A stretch of 64,000 nucleotides of DNA from NCBI GenBank assembly GCA_934725575.1, contig CAKVCK010000004.1, forward strand, positions 85,218-149,217, written 5' to 3'. The notes beneath the pieces are model-generated. The model saw nothing but the letters and a program-made list of their open reading frames with translations, was not told the DNA's origin and did no database searches. Position 1 is the first letter of the stretch, and each line of letters starts with the position of its first letter. Origin of the DNA: an uncultured Bacteroidales bacterium. GTDB lineage: Bacteria; Bacteroidota; Bacteroidia; Bacteroidales; UBA932. A program made the position numbers and the translations under genes. Positions 1 through 7,761 of this stretch are shown in pieces.

Positions 1-507
1 GAATCCGGACCGCGCTCTCTGGAAGATATGCCCGACCGCACCCCTCTGGTAAATCATTCGCCTCAAACGAGCCATAATTCAATAATTTAAGTTGGTCAAT
101 ATGTTGGCAGCAAGATAGGTATTTATCTTTGCAATTCCAAAAGAAATTCAAAGCCTGAATATGAGCCTGAATATGTCTGAATATGAATGTGCCGCAAATC
201 CCGTGTGGAATCTTTTCTTTCGCGTGGTCGATAACTGTATGACAATCATTAAAATGACAGGTTCCCTTTGGGCGGTTTAAACTAAAGAGAAGAGGCTAAT
301 ATCTTGATATTGAGAGTTTTGCCTCTCACTTGTTGATTACCAATGCGTGGCGTGTAATATTTTGTGAATGAAAATGTTAAGTACCTCTCTTTAGTGCAGA
401 CTTGCTAAAGAAAGATTATCAAGTCGCTACAACTCAACGCCTTGTGTGGCACTTATTGATAATCAGTCGGTGGCGATTAATGTTTTGATAATGAATCTGA
501 TGACATT

Positions 508-537
508 ATCCCTTTGGTTAGAATCGACCAAAGGGAT
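508..537. terminator. Hairpin, probable terminator
   Basis: Perfect 11-bp inverted repeat ATCCCTTTGGT / ACCAAAGGGAT around an 8-base loop (519-526). The plus-strand side continues TTGACGTTTTG, which is only moderately T-rich. It probably ends a transcript entering from the left of the window. Confidence 0.45.
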
Positions 538-557
538 TTGACGTTTTGCTTGAAGAT

Positions 558-659
558 GAATCCGTTATCGTTGACGGATTCCTTTGTTGTCAAGGCGGTT
601 TCCTCACCGGGTATCAGCGAAAAACGATTATCCTTCCACCGGAAAGGGCGGAAGGATAA
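558..659. other. Two further hairpins in tandem
   Basis: GAATCCGT (558-565) pairs with ACGGATTC (574-581). TTATCCTTCC (628-637) pairs with GGAAGGATAA (650-659). The arm sequences differ from each other and from the hairpin at 508-537, so this is not one repeat copied three times. A structured transcript or stacked terminators would both fit. Confidence 0.4.
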
Positions 660-768
660 CGCATTGTTTGATATTCATAATTAGTTGACCTTCAAGTGAG
701 CCGAGGCCTGTTCCCTGCAGTTTGACTTTGGTGGCCAATCGCGGGTTATGTCTTTGATTCCGATGGCT

Positions 769-839
769 GTCACCTCGGTGGGCTCAGTGACCGTTGTCTT
801 CATTGGTCTTGTGGCTGTCACCTCAACGGGCTCCGTGGC
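769..839. repeat. Two degenerate REP-like units
   Basis: Copies at 769-791 and 817-839 have the pattern GTCACCTC-(3-4 bases)-GGGCTC-(C/A)-GTG, a decayed form of the REP unit CACTTCGACAGGCTCAGTG found cleanly in dnaX. They lie 48 bp apart in the same orientation, downstream of the DUF1015 gene. Read on the minus strand they give a false open frame with repeated Glu-Pro-(Val/Thr)-Glu-Val-Thr. Confidence 0.5.
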
Positions 840-940
840 TGGAAAGTAGCTGGATTTCAGTACTTTGGTAGACACACGACAGGAACATCGTCTCTTTGGC
901 GGGCATTTATAGACCGTGCTCTCGGAAGGTCGTGATGCTT

Positions 941-2182
941 CTAATCGAGAGTGTGGATGGCGAGGCCGGAACGGAGCTTCGGTTCGAACCACGTGGTCTT
1001 CGGTGGCATTATGTTTCCGGTGTCGGCGATGTCGATGAGCTGCTGCATCGAGACAGGGTAGAGGGCGAAGGCAACCTTCATCTCACCGCTGTCAACCCTG
1101 CGCTTGAGTTCGCCGAGGCCTCTGATTCCACCAACGAAATCGATTCTCTTGTCCGTACGCAGATCCTTGATGCCGAGCACTTTGTCGAGCACGAGATTCG
1201 AGAGGATGGTAACGTCCAGGACCCCTATCGGATCCTTGTCGTCATATCTGCCAGGTAGAGCCTCCATAGAGTACCACTTGCCGTCAAGGTACATCGAGAA
1301 GTTGTGCAAATGGTCAGGAGTGTAGATCTCCCCGCCCATTTCACGAACCGTGAAGTTCTCCTCAAGGGCAGCGATGAACTGATCCTTTGAAAGACCATTG
1401 AGATCCTTCACGACACGGTTGTAGTCCAGAATCTTGAGCTGGCTCTCCGGGAAGCACACGGCCATAAAGAAGTTGTACTCCTCGTCGCCTGTGTGGTTTG
1501 GATTCTGCGCTCTCTTCTCGGCCCCGACACGAGCGGCGGCTGCCGTACGATGGTGGCCGTCAGCTACATAGAAAGCATCCACATCATTGTTGAACAGCCT
1601 TGTGATCTGGTCGATGGTCTTGCCATCGTCGATTACCCAGAACTTGTGGCCGAACTTGTTCTCGTCGATGAAATCGTACTCCGGAGCCTTCTTGACGGTC
1701 TGTGCCACGATCTCGTTCAGGATGTGGTTGTCCTTGTAGGCGAAGAACACCGGCTCGATGTTGGCGTTCTGGATGCGGACGTGAACCATTCTGTCATCCT
1801 CCTTGTCCTTGCGTGTGAGTTCGTGCTTCTTGATCTTGCCGGAAGCGTAGTCATCCGTGTGGGCGCAGAGAACGAGTCCGTACTGGGTACGGCCTTCCAT
1901 CGTCTGGGCATAGACGTAGTAGCACTCCTTAGGGTCGCGCCTGAGCCAGCCCTTGGCTTGCCACTCCTTGAAATTCTTCACGGCCTCGTCATAGACCTTC
2001 GGATCGTGGTCTTCAAGGATCGGGTTGAAGTCAATCTCCGGCTTGGTGATGTGGAGGAGGGATTTCTCTCCGGCCATCTCCTTGGCCTCTTCGGAGTTCA
2101 GCACGTCGTAAGGCGGCGCAGCCACCTCTGTCACAATATCTTTTGGCGGCCTGATCGCCGCGAACGGTTTTACTCTTACCAT
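941..2182 (-). CDS. DUF1015 family protein
   Basis: 413-residue cytoplasmic protein of the DUF1015 family. The N-terminus (VKPFAAIRPPKDIV, then PPYDVLNSEEA and LLHITKPEID) is typical. The strongest motif is VADGHHRTAAA at about 206-216, which resembles the DGHHR signature of ParB/sulfiredoxin-fold proteins such as the free-serine kinase SerK. The ATG at 2182 is chosen; an upstream GTG at 2236 would add 18 residues unlike the family. The gene follows serC and serA on the same strand, with a likely serA terminator in the gap upstream being absent: the gap to serA (2183-2365) lies downstream of serA and carries a hairpin. Function is not established; a role in serine or phosphoserine metabolism is inferred from context. 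Confidence 0.85.
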   Translation of the reverse strand: MVRVKPFAAIRPPKDIVTEVAAPPYDVLNSEEAKEMAGEKSLLHITKPEIDFNPILEDHDPKVYDEAVKNFKEWQAKGWLRRDPKECYYVYAQTMEGRTQYGLVLCAHTDDYASGKIKKHELTRKDKEDDRMVHVRIQNANIEPVFFAYKDNHILNEIVAQTVKKAPEYDFIDENKFGHKFWVIDDGKTIDQITRLFNNDVDAFYVADGHHRTAAAARVGAEKRAQNPNHTGDEEYNFFMAVCFPESQLKILDYNRVVKDLNGLSKDQFIAALEENFTVREMGGEIYTPDHLHNFSMYLDGKWYSMEALPGRYDDKDPIGVLDVTILSNLVLDKVLGIKDLRTDKRIDFVGGIRGLGELKRRVDSGEMKVAFALYPVSMQQLIDIADTGNIMPPKTTWFEPKLRSGLAIHTLD

Positions 2183-2316
2183 AATATTCTTGGAAAAATT
2201 GTTGAATGAATATGCCAACATCCCTTGGTGCCCCACCTCCTGACCGTCTAAACATCAAGGTTTGACTGTATGATTCTTGGGGCTCACCTTCAGGTGGCGT
2301 AAAATGGCGTTGAAAA

Positions 2317-2351
2317 AGGCGGCACCGGTGCGAAAGACAGGGGCACCGCCT
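2317..2351 (-). terminator. Hairpin downstream of serA
   Basis: On the minus strand, AGGCGG and CCGCCT pair around an inner CGGTGC/GCACCG stem and are followed by TTTTTC. It lies just after the serA stop (2366) and before the DUF1015 gene, so DUF1015 may be expressed by read-through or from its own promoter. Confidence 0.55.
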
Positions 2352-2365
2352 GTATATTCATAAAA

Positions 2366-3286
2366 TTACTTGTTGACCTGGAAACGTGTGTTGCCCGTGG
2401 CGAAGAAGTCCACGATCTGGCGGGCGGCGGCGAGACCGGCGTTCATATTCGCCTCGGCGGTCTGGGCACCCATCTTCTTAGGGGTGGCGAAGACGCGCAC
2501 GCCGAACTTCTCCTTCAGCGCGGCGTAGTTGTCCGGAGCCACATCGGTAATATACTTCAGATCGGTTCTTTCCTCAAGGGCTTTCTCCAGTCCGGCCTCG
2601 TCGATGACCTCCTTGCGGGCGGTGTTCACCAGGCAGGCACCCTTAGGCATCTTGGTGATCAGGTCGTAGCCTATCGAACCGATGGTCTGAGGAGTGGCTG
2701 GAATATGCACGGAAATGAAGTCGCAGGATGCGTACATATGCTCAAGCGAATCGGCTGGCTCAGCTCCGGCCTCGCGGATCTTCTCCGCAGGGATGAACGG
2801 GTCGATGGCCATGACGCTCATTCCCAGAGCCTCGGCCTTCTTGCCGACCAGACGGCCCACGTTGCCGAAGGCCTGGATTCCGACCTTCTTGCCCTGGATC
2901 TCGGATCCGGTGGCAGGGGTGAACTGGTTGCGGCACATGTAGATCATCATGGCGATGGCAAGCTCTGCGACAGCGTTGGAGTTCTGTCCCGGAGTGTTCA
3001 TCACGACCACGTTGTGCGCGGTCGCGGCGGCAAGGTCAACATTGTCGTAACCGGCACCGGCGCGGACAACGATCTTCAGCTGTTTCGCGGCGTCAAGCAC
3101 CTCGGCGGTCACTTTGTCAGAGCGGATGATGAGAGCGTCCACATCAGCGACGGCGGCTATGAGTTCCGAAGCGTCAGCATATTTCTCAAGTGCTGCGAAT
3201 TCGTGTCCGGCGGCGGTGACAATCTCCTTGATCCCGGCGACAGCGGCCGCTGAGAAAGGCTTCTGTGTTGCGACTAATATCTTCAT
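2366..3286 (-). CDS. serA: D-3-phosphoglycerate dehydrogenase
   Basis: 306 residues; oxidises 3-phosphoglycerate to 3-phosphohydroxypyruvate with NAD, the first step of serine synthesis. It is the short form: the substrate and Rossmann domains are present (GIQAFGNVG near 136-144, NTARKEVIDE near 221-230), but there is no ACT regulatory domain. Where most family members have the catalytic His (TPH), this protein has ATPKKMGAQT (about 267-276), with Lys. That Lys form is known from the Bacteroides/Entamoeba group of these enzymes. The gene starts 6 bp after the serC stop, so the two are co-transcribed. Confidence in function is high. Confidence 0.95.
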   Translation of the reverse strand: MKILVATQKPFSAAAVAGIKEIVTAAGHEFAALEKYADASELIAAVADVDALIIRSDKVTAEVLDAAKQLKIVVRAGAGYDNVDLAAATAHNVVVMNTPGQNSNAVAELAIAMMIYMCRNQFTPATGSEIQGKKVGIQAFGNVGRLVGKKAEALGMSVMAIDPFIPAEKIREAGAEPADSLEHMYASCDFISVHIPATPQTIGSIGYDLITKMPKGACLVNTARKEVIDEAGLEKALEERTDLKYITDVAPDNYAALKEKFGVRVFATPKKMGAQTAEANMNAGLAAARQIVDFFATGNTRFQVNK

Positions 3287-3292
3287 AATGAG

Positions 3293-4366
3293 CTATTTCT
3301 TAAGATCTTCGAATTCCTTCATACAATCAACAAGAGCCTGAACGTCCTCGACGGTGCAGGCGTTGTAGAGGGAAGCTCTGAAGCCTCCGACGGAGCGGTG
3401 ACCCTTGATGCCGATCATTCCGCGCTCCTTGGCGAACGCAAGGAACTCGTCCTGAAGAGCCTCGTGGCCCGGAGCCATCACGAAGCAGACGTTCATCAGC
3501 GAGCGGTCCTCCTTCGCGGCGGTGCCGACAAACAGAGGGTTGCGGTCAATCTCTGAATATAGCAGCTCAGCCTTCCGCTGGTTGATCTTTTGGATGGCTG
3601 GGACTCCACCGATGCTCTTGAGCCACTTCAGAGTCTCGTTCATCATAAAGATCGAGAATACAGGAGGGGTGTTGTACATAGACAACTTCTCGATGTGGTT
3701 GCGGTAGTCAAGCATCGCAGGGAGGTACCTTGAAACCCTTCCGAGGGAGTCCTTCCTGATGATGGCGAAGATCACGCCGGCAGGACCTACGTTCTTCTGC
3801 GCGCCACCGTAGATGAGATCGTACTTGCTCACGTCAACAGGACGGCTCATAATGTCGGATGACATGTCGGCGATCAGAGGAACAGGGCAGTCGATGTCCT
3901 CCTTGATCTCGGTGCCGTAGATGGTGTTGTTCGTGGTGATGTGGAAATAGTCGATGTCCGTAGGAATCTCGTATCCCTTAGGAATGTAAGAGTAGTTCTT
4001 GTCAGCCGAGCTTGCGAGAGCGTAAGCCTCGCCGATTCCCTTGGCCTCCTTGAGGGCTTTCTTCGCCCAGACACCTGTCTCAAGATAGGCGGCCTTCTTC
4101 TCAAGGTAGTTCATAGCCACATAGAGGAACTGCAAAGACGCACCGCCTCCGAGGAACACGATCTCGTGTGTCTCGGGAATATTCAGAAGCTCTCTCCAGA
4201 GTGCGCGGCACTCGTCCATAGTCGCGTCCCACTCCTTTGTGCGGTGGGAGATGCTGAGAACAGAGACACCTGTGCCTTTGAAATCCTTGAGGGCCTCAAT
4301 GGCATTGTCGATGGCCACCTGCGGAAGCAGGCAAGGGCCGGCGTTGAATACGTGTACTTTCTTCAT
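3293..4366 (-). CDS. serC: Phosphoserine aminotransferase
   Basis: 357-residue class-V PLP aminotransferase that converts 3-phosphohydroxypyruvate and glutamate to O-phosphoserine; it may also act in pyridoxine synthesis. N-terminal FNAGPCLLP is typical of the family. The PLP lysine is in GGAQKNVGPAG (Lys about 191), and the C-terminal HRSVGGFRASLYNA binds the substrate phosphate. Length is normal. It is the first gene of the serC-serA pair. A strong 13-bp hairpin upstream at 4420-4474 separates it from pyrB, so it must have its own promoter between about 4367 and 4420; no clear TAnnTTTG box was found there. Confidence 0.96.
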   Translation of the reverse strand: MKKVHVFNAGPCLLPQVAIDNAIEALKDFKGTGVSVLSISHRTKEWDATMDECRALWRELLNIPETHEIVFLGGGASLQFLYVAMNYLEKKAAYLETGVWAKKALKEAKGIGEAYALASSADKNYSYIPKGYEIPTDIDYFHITTNNTIYGTEIKEDIDCPVPLIADMSSDIMSRPVDVSKYDLIYGGAQKNVGPAGVIFAIIRKDSLGRVSRYLPAMLDYRNHIEKLSMYNTPPVFSIFMMNETLKWLKSIGGVPAIQKINQRKAELLYSEIDRNPLFVGTAAKEDRSLMNVCFVMAPGHEALQDEFLAFAKERGMIGIKGHRSVGGFRASLYNACTVEDVQALVDCMKEFEDLKK

Positions 4367-4419
4367 TTCTATTTTAGTTTCAAAGTATTATTAAAATATA
4401 CGGTTTAAAATCAAAACTG

Positions 4420-4474
4420 ATTTCGCGGTAAAGATAGGCAATTAAAAGGATTTGCCCAACATTTACCGCGAAAT
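4420..4474 (-). terminator. Terminator after pyrB
   Basis: Perfect 13-bp inverted repeat ATTTCGCGGTAAA (4420-4432) / TTTACCGCGAAAT (4462-4474). Inside it GGCAA pairs with TTGCC. The minus strand continues into TCAGTTTTGATTTT, a T-rich tail. It begins 7 bp after the pyrB stop. Confidence 0.75.
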
Positions 4475-4480
4475 TATAAA

Positions 4481-5386
4481 TTATCTGTAGCCGAGGAGGT
4501 ACGAGATGATGGCCATCCTGACGTACATTCCGCCGCCGGCCTGCTGGAAGTAATAGGCGTATGGGGTGTCGTCGATGTCCGTGGCGATTTCGTTGACCCT
4601 TGGGAGCGGGTGCATTATCTTCATATTCGGCTTGACGGAGCCAAGCATAGAGGCGGAGAGTCGATATACATCCTTTACCTTATTATATTCATCCATGTCA
4701 GGGAACCTTTCCTGCTGGACTCTTGTCATGTAGAGCACGTCGCAGATGTTGAGACCATCCTCTATCCTGTCGGTCTGCCGGTAGTCAACTCCCTCACGGT
4801 CAAGGAGCTCAAGATATTTCTTTGGCATATTCAATTCTTCAGGAGAGGTGAATATGAAGTGTGGGTCGAACCAGCGCAGGGCCTCCACGAGGGAGTGGAC
4901 GGCGCGGCCGTACTTGAGGTCTCCGACCATATTCACTGTCAATCCATTGAGTCTGCCTTGGGTCTTCTGGATGGCGTAGAGGTCGAGCAGGGTCTGTGTC
5001 GGGTGCTGGTTGGCTCCGTCACCGGCGTTGATGACAGGCACCGAAGCCACTGAAGCCGCGATGTCCGCCGCCCCCGCCTGAGGGTGTCTCATCACGATCA
5101 TATCCACATAGTTGGACACGATCTTTATGGTGTCCTCCAGGGTCTCGCCCTTGGTCTGGCTGGTGTTGCGGTTGTCAGGGAAGCCGATGACTCTGGCACC
5201 GAGTCTGTTGACAGCGGCCTCGAACGAAAGCCTCGTTCTGGTCGAAGGTTCGAAGAACAGGCAGGCCACCACCTTTCCGGCGAGAAAGCTCTGTTCACGG
5301 TTCGCTTCGAATTCCTTTGCTACCTCAAGGATGTGAAGGACTTCGTCCTTTGAAAAATCCTGGATTGAAATTAGACTTTTAGGCAT
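4481..5386 (-). CDS. pyrB: Aspartate carbamoyltransferase catalytic chain
   Basis: 301 residues; condenses carbamoyl phosphate with aspartate in pyrimidine synthesis. The carbamoyl-phosphate signature FEPSTRTRLSFE is at 45-56, HPTQTLLD at about 128-135 and the aspartate-binding HPLPR near 260. Length is normal for a catalytic chain. The regulatory chain gene pyrI, often the next gene in Bacteroidota, is not here: pyrB is followed directly by a strong terminator. The start lies 12 bp after the YigZ stop, so the two genes are probably co-transcribed. Confidence 0.96.
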   Translation of the reverse strand: MPKSLISIQDFSKDEVLHILEVAKEFEANREQSFLAGKVVACLFFEPSTRTRLSFEAAVNRLGARVIGFPDNRNTSQTKGETLEDTIKIVSNYVDMIVMRHPQAGAADIAASVASVPVINAGDGANQHPTQTLLDLYAIQKTQGRLNGLTVNMVGDLKYGRAVHSLVEALRWFDPHFIFTSPEELNMPKKYLELLDREGVDYRQTDRIEDGLNICDVLYMTRVQQERFPDMDEYNKVKDVYRLSASMLGSVKPNMKIMHPLPRVNEIATDIDDTPYAYYFQQAGGGMYVRMAIISYLLGYR

Positions 5387-5398
5387 AATGTTTAAGAT

Positions 5399-6019
5399 TT
5401 AAAGTTCGTTTATAGTACAGTTCTCGATTTTCCCGATTCTGGTCCGGAAATCCTCCTCGGAGGAAAGCCTGACCCAGGTCTGGAGCGTGCACTCCGCCCC
5501 GAAAGCCTGCCCTTTCTGCTTGAGGTCCATATCCTTGAGGATTTTCATCACACTGTTCATAGCCTCGTAGCCGAAACGGACGCTGAACCATTTCCCGGCG
5601 ATCTTCTCAACGCTGCCGGCCTTGTCGAGGGCTTCGGCCGTGGATGTCTTGTAGGCCCGGATGAGTCCCGGAATCCCAAGCTTGATCCCGCCGAAATAGC
5701 GCACGACCACCACGAGCACATCGCTGAGCCCTCTGGAGTCGATCTGCCCCAAAATCGGTCTGCCGGCCGAGGATGAAGGCTCTCCGTCATCGTTGGCCCT
5801 GAACTTGTCCCCGAGATAGCCCAACCGGTAGGCATAGCAATGATGACGGGCATCGTGGTACTTCTTTTTCAAGTCACCGACAATGCTCTTGACCTCTTCT
5901 TCTGTCTCGACGGGGAAAACGAATGAGATGAAGCGGCTGCCATTGTCTTTGAACAGCCCTTCAGCCGGTCCGGGAATGCTCTTGTAGGAGTCTCGGATGA
6001 TGTTTTCTGGTGTCTCCAT
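5399..6019 (-). CDS. YigZ/IMPACT family protein
   Basis: 206 residues. The N-terminal UPF0029 (IMPACT) domain is shown by GSRFISFVFPVETEEE, HHCYAYRLG and the signature DDGEPSSSAGRPIL (about 78-91); a smaller C-terminal domain follows. The family is linked to regulation of translation; its exact biochemical role in bacteria is uncertain. It lies just upstream of pyrB and is transcribed away from the acidic protein at 6111. The pairing with pyrB is probably only a shared transcript. The family call is sure, the function is not. Confidence 0.88.
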   Translation of the reverse strand: METPENIIRDSYKSIPGPAEGLFKDNGSRFISFVFPVETEEEVKSIVGDLKKKYHDARHHCYAYRLGYLGDKFRANDDGEPSSSAGRPILGQIDSRGLSDVLVVVVRYFGGIKLGIPGLIRAYKTSTAEALDKAGSVEKIAGKWFSVRFGYEAMNSVMKILKDMDLKQKGQAFGAECTLQTWVRLSSEEDFRTRIGKIENCTINEL

Positions 6020-6053
6020 TCCTAAGACACGAAATTAGCGTTTTTCACATAAT

Positions 6054-6085
6054 TTTGCAACGGAACGGGAAATTTTGTAATTTTG
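6054..6085 (+). promoter_or_regulatory. Promoter of the pRiA4b ORF-3-like gene
   Basis: TTTG at 6054-6057, 20 bases, then TAATTTTG at 6078-6085: a good match to the Bacteroidota TTTG-N19-23-TAnnTTTG promoter. The ATG follows 25 bases later. A second TAATTTTG lies at 6050-6057. Confidence 0.6.
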
Positions 6086-6110
6086 AAATGGTTTTGAATC
6101 AAAAATATTT

Positions 6111-6704
6111 ATGGTCTATAAATTCAGGGTTACACTCGCCGGAATCAAAGGATTCTACCGGGTTTACGAGATGAGGGGCGAAACGACCCTTTACGAATTC
6201 CACAAACAGATGCGTGCGGATATGGAATTTCCGCAGGATCAGTTGATTATGTTCAAGGCTATGGATGCCGGCGGCGGAGTTCTCGCACGCTATGGCTTGT
6301 TTGACCTTGGAAGCGGCACCGTGGACAATGTAACCGTGGCGCAGACTGTCAAGAACGGGGTCTCCTCGTTCCTGTACTTCTACGATGTGCCTAACCGCAA
6401 GAGCGTGATCGTCACGTTCGAGGGTGTGGAGGAGAAGCCGGAATGCTCTCCTACGATCGTCGAGGTGAAGGGACCTAATCCGATTGAATTCGAGAATGGT
6501 TATGTCGCCTTTGAGGATCTTCCTGATTCACAGCGGCATCTGCCTGGTCAGAAGCCTGACTGGGGCTCTGATGACGATGATGACGAAGGCGGCTCATCCC
6601 TTTCTCTTGACGATGACAAGGACGATGATGACGACGATGAGGAGGACGATGACGACGAGGATGGAAAGGTTGTCTTCGATGGGACAGAGGATCTGGACAT
6701 CTAG
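6111..6704 (+). CDS. Plasmid pRiA4b ORF-3-like acidic protein
   Basis: 197 residues. The first ~130 (YKFRVTLAGIKGFYRVYEM, then TLYEFHKQMRADMEFP) match the pRiA4b ORF-3-like family (also named IS1096 element passenger TnpR-like). Those names come from plasmid and transposon members and do not define a function. The C-terminal quarter (about 147-197) is extremely acidic, mostly Asp and Glu in long runs, with no hydrophobic core. No signal peptide is seen, so it is probably cytoplasmic. It sits 47 bp upstream of miaA on the same strand and may share its transcript. There is no transposase nearby, so there is no reason to call it mobile here. Confidence 0.75.
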   Translation: MVYKFRVTLAGIKGFYRVYEMRGETTLYEFHKQMRADMEFPQDQLIMFKAMDAGGGVLARYGLFDLGSGTVDNVTVAQTVKNGVSSFLYFYDVPNRKSVIVTFEGVEEKPECSPTIVEVKGPNPIEFENGYVAFEDLPDSQRHLPGQKPDWGSDDDDDEGGSSLSLDDDKDDDDDDEEDDDDEDGKVVFDGTEDLDI

Positions 6705-6751
6705 CGATAGGATGCCTCAAGCGAATAAAAATCAGTTCCTTGGCTCTGAAT

Positions 6752-7621
6752 ATGTCCCAGCGGCTTCTCATAATCCTTGGACCTACCGCTGTCGGCAAGA
6801 CTGACTTCAGCGTCTCGAAGGCTTTGGAATATGGTTCGCCGGTGATTTCCTGCGACTCCCGCCAAATCTTCAGGAATATGTCGATCGGGACCGCTGTCCC
6901 GAGTGCTTCGCAGCTTGCCGCAGTGAAGCATTATTTCATTCAGTCCGTTCCGGTCACGCAGGCCTACACGGCGGGGGATTACGAGTTGGAGGCTGTGGCG
7001 TTGGTCGAAAGACTTTTCGATGAGGGACACGAGACATTGGTGATGACCGGTGGCTCGATGTTTTACATAGACGCTGTCTGCAACGGGCTTGACAATCTTC
7101 CGGACGGGGATCCGGCCTTGCGGGCCGAGTTGTGGGAAAGGCTTGACAAAGAAGGCGTTGAGACTCTTGCCGAAGAGCTTCGGCTGAAGGATCCGTTGAC
7201 ATATTCACAGATTGACACCCGCAATAGCCAGAGGGTAATCCGGGCTTTGGAGGTCTGCCTGGTCTCTGGGAAGCCGTTCTCGTCGTTCAAGACGGGGGAA
7301 AGGCGCAAGCGTTCCTTCGAGATAGAAAAAATAGGACTGACCCGGCCGCGTGAGGAATTATATTCACGGATAAATCAGAGGGTTCTGAATATGATTGACG
7401 AGGGGCTTGTGGAGGAGGTCCGCTCTTTGCTGCCGTACAGGGATTGTCAGGCGCTTCAGACCGTCGGCTACAAGGAAATCTTTGAATATCTTGATAAAAA
7501 GATTCCTCTGGAGGAAGCTGTCCGCCTCATCCAGAGGAACACTCGTCATTACGCCAAGAAGCAGCTCACCTGGTGGCGTCGTGACCCCGACATCCGTTGG
7601 ATTGACGCTTCACATCGCTGA
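6752..7621 (+). CDS. miaA: tRNA dimethylallyltransferase
   Basis: 289 residues; adds a dimethylallyl group to A37 of tRNAs that read UNN codons. The P-loop GPTAVGKT is at 9-16, CDSRQIFRNMSIGTA at about 33-47 contributes catalytic Asp and substrate contacts, and RNTRHYAKKQLTWWRRD near 264-280 is the family's C-terminal signature. The ATG at 6752 is preferred; a TTG at 6740 would add four residues. Downstream are several hairpins (7673-7720). Function is certain. Confidence 0.96.
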   Translation: MSQRLLIILGPTAVGKTDFSVSKALEYGSPVISCDSRQIFRNMSIGTAVPSASQLAAVKHYFIQSVPVTQAYTAGDYELEAVALVERLFDEGHETLVMTGGSMFYIDAVCNGLDNLPDGDPALRAELWERLDKEGVETLAEELRLKDPLTYSQIDTRNSQRVIRALEVCLVSGKPFSSFKTGERRKRSFEIEKIGLTRPREELYSRINQRVLNMIDEGLVEEVRSLLPYRDCQALQTVGYKEIFEYLDKKIPLEEAVRLIQRNTRHYAKKQLTWWRRDPDIRWIDASHR

Positions 7622-7672
7622 CATCGAAAACTGGTATCGAAAGCTGGTTCGGAGCGTAGCGACGCAAGGGGT

Positions 7673-7720
7673 TTGGGGAGAACGCTCCCCAATGCCCCAC
7701 CGGGGCTGTCCCGTAGGGAC
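7673..7720. repeat. Three short hairpins in tandem
   Basis: TTGGGGAG/CTCCCCAA (7673-7692, loop AACG), GCCCC/GGGGC (7694-7706, loop ACC) and GTCCC/GGGAC (7708-7720, loop GTA) follow each other with one base between them. They fill most of the gap between the convergent miaA and DUF3127 genes and may act as a terminator for miaA or as an RNA-stabilising element. Confidence 0.5.
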
Positions 7721-7741
7721 TGGGGGTAAAAAGTAAGGAAT

Positions 7742-7761
7742 CTTCCGTTCTAGAACGGAAG
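7742..7761 (-). terminator. Palindrome at the DUF3127 stop
   Basis: The 20-base palindrome CTTCCGTTCTAGAACGGAAG (8-bp arms, CTAG loop) overlaps the last codons and stop of the DUF3127 gene. On the minus strand it is followed by ATTCCTTACTTTTT, so it can serve as the terminator of that gene. Confidence 0.5.

Larger units (their letters stand above)
1..680. other. Gene-free AT-rich region with hairpins
   Basis: No open reading frame with a plausible protein is seen in either strand, and the region is AT-richer than the rest of the window. It holds three close copies of TGAATAT (starting at 156, 168 and 178) and one ATATTCA at 671. Several inverted repeats follow one another: 414-422 with 456-464 (nine bases), then the hairpins at 508-537, 558-581 and 628-659. 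The region may be the 3' flank of a gene outside the window, or may carry a structured RNA. No known RNA family was recognised. Confidence 0.6.

Noticed and set aside
681..992. Minus-strand frame of 103 codons with Glu-Pro-Val-Glu-Val-Thr repeats
   Set aside because: It overlaps the end of the DUF1015 gene and its repeats come from two REP-like units; no family or signal.
6111..6704. Mobile element passenger gene
   Set aside because: The family name suggests it, but no transposase, inverted repeats or target duplication lie nearby.
7625..7760. CRISPR-like array in the hairpin cluster
   Set aside because: The units differ in sequence and have no spacers of constant length.
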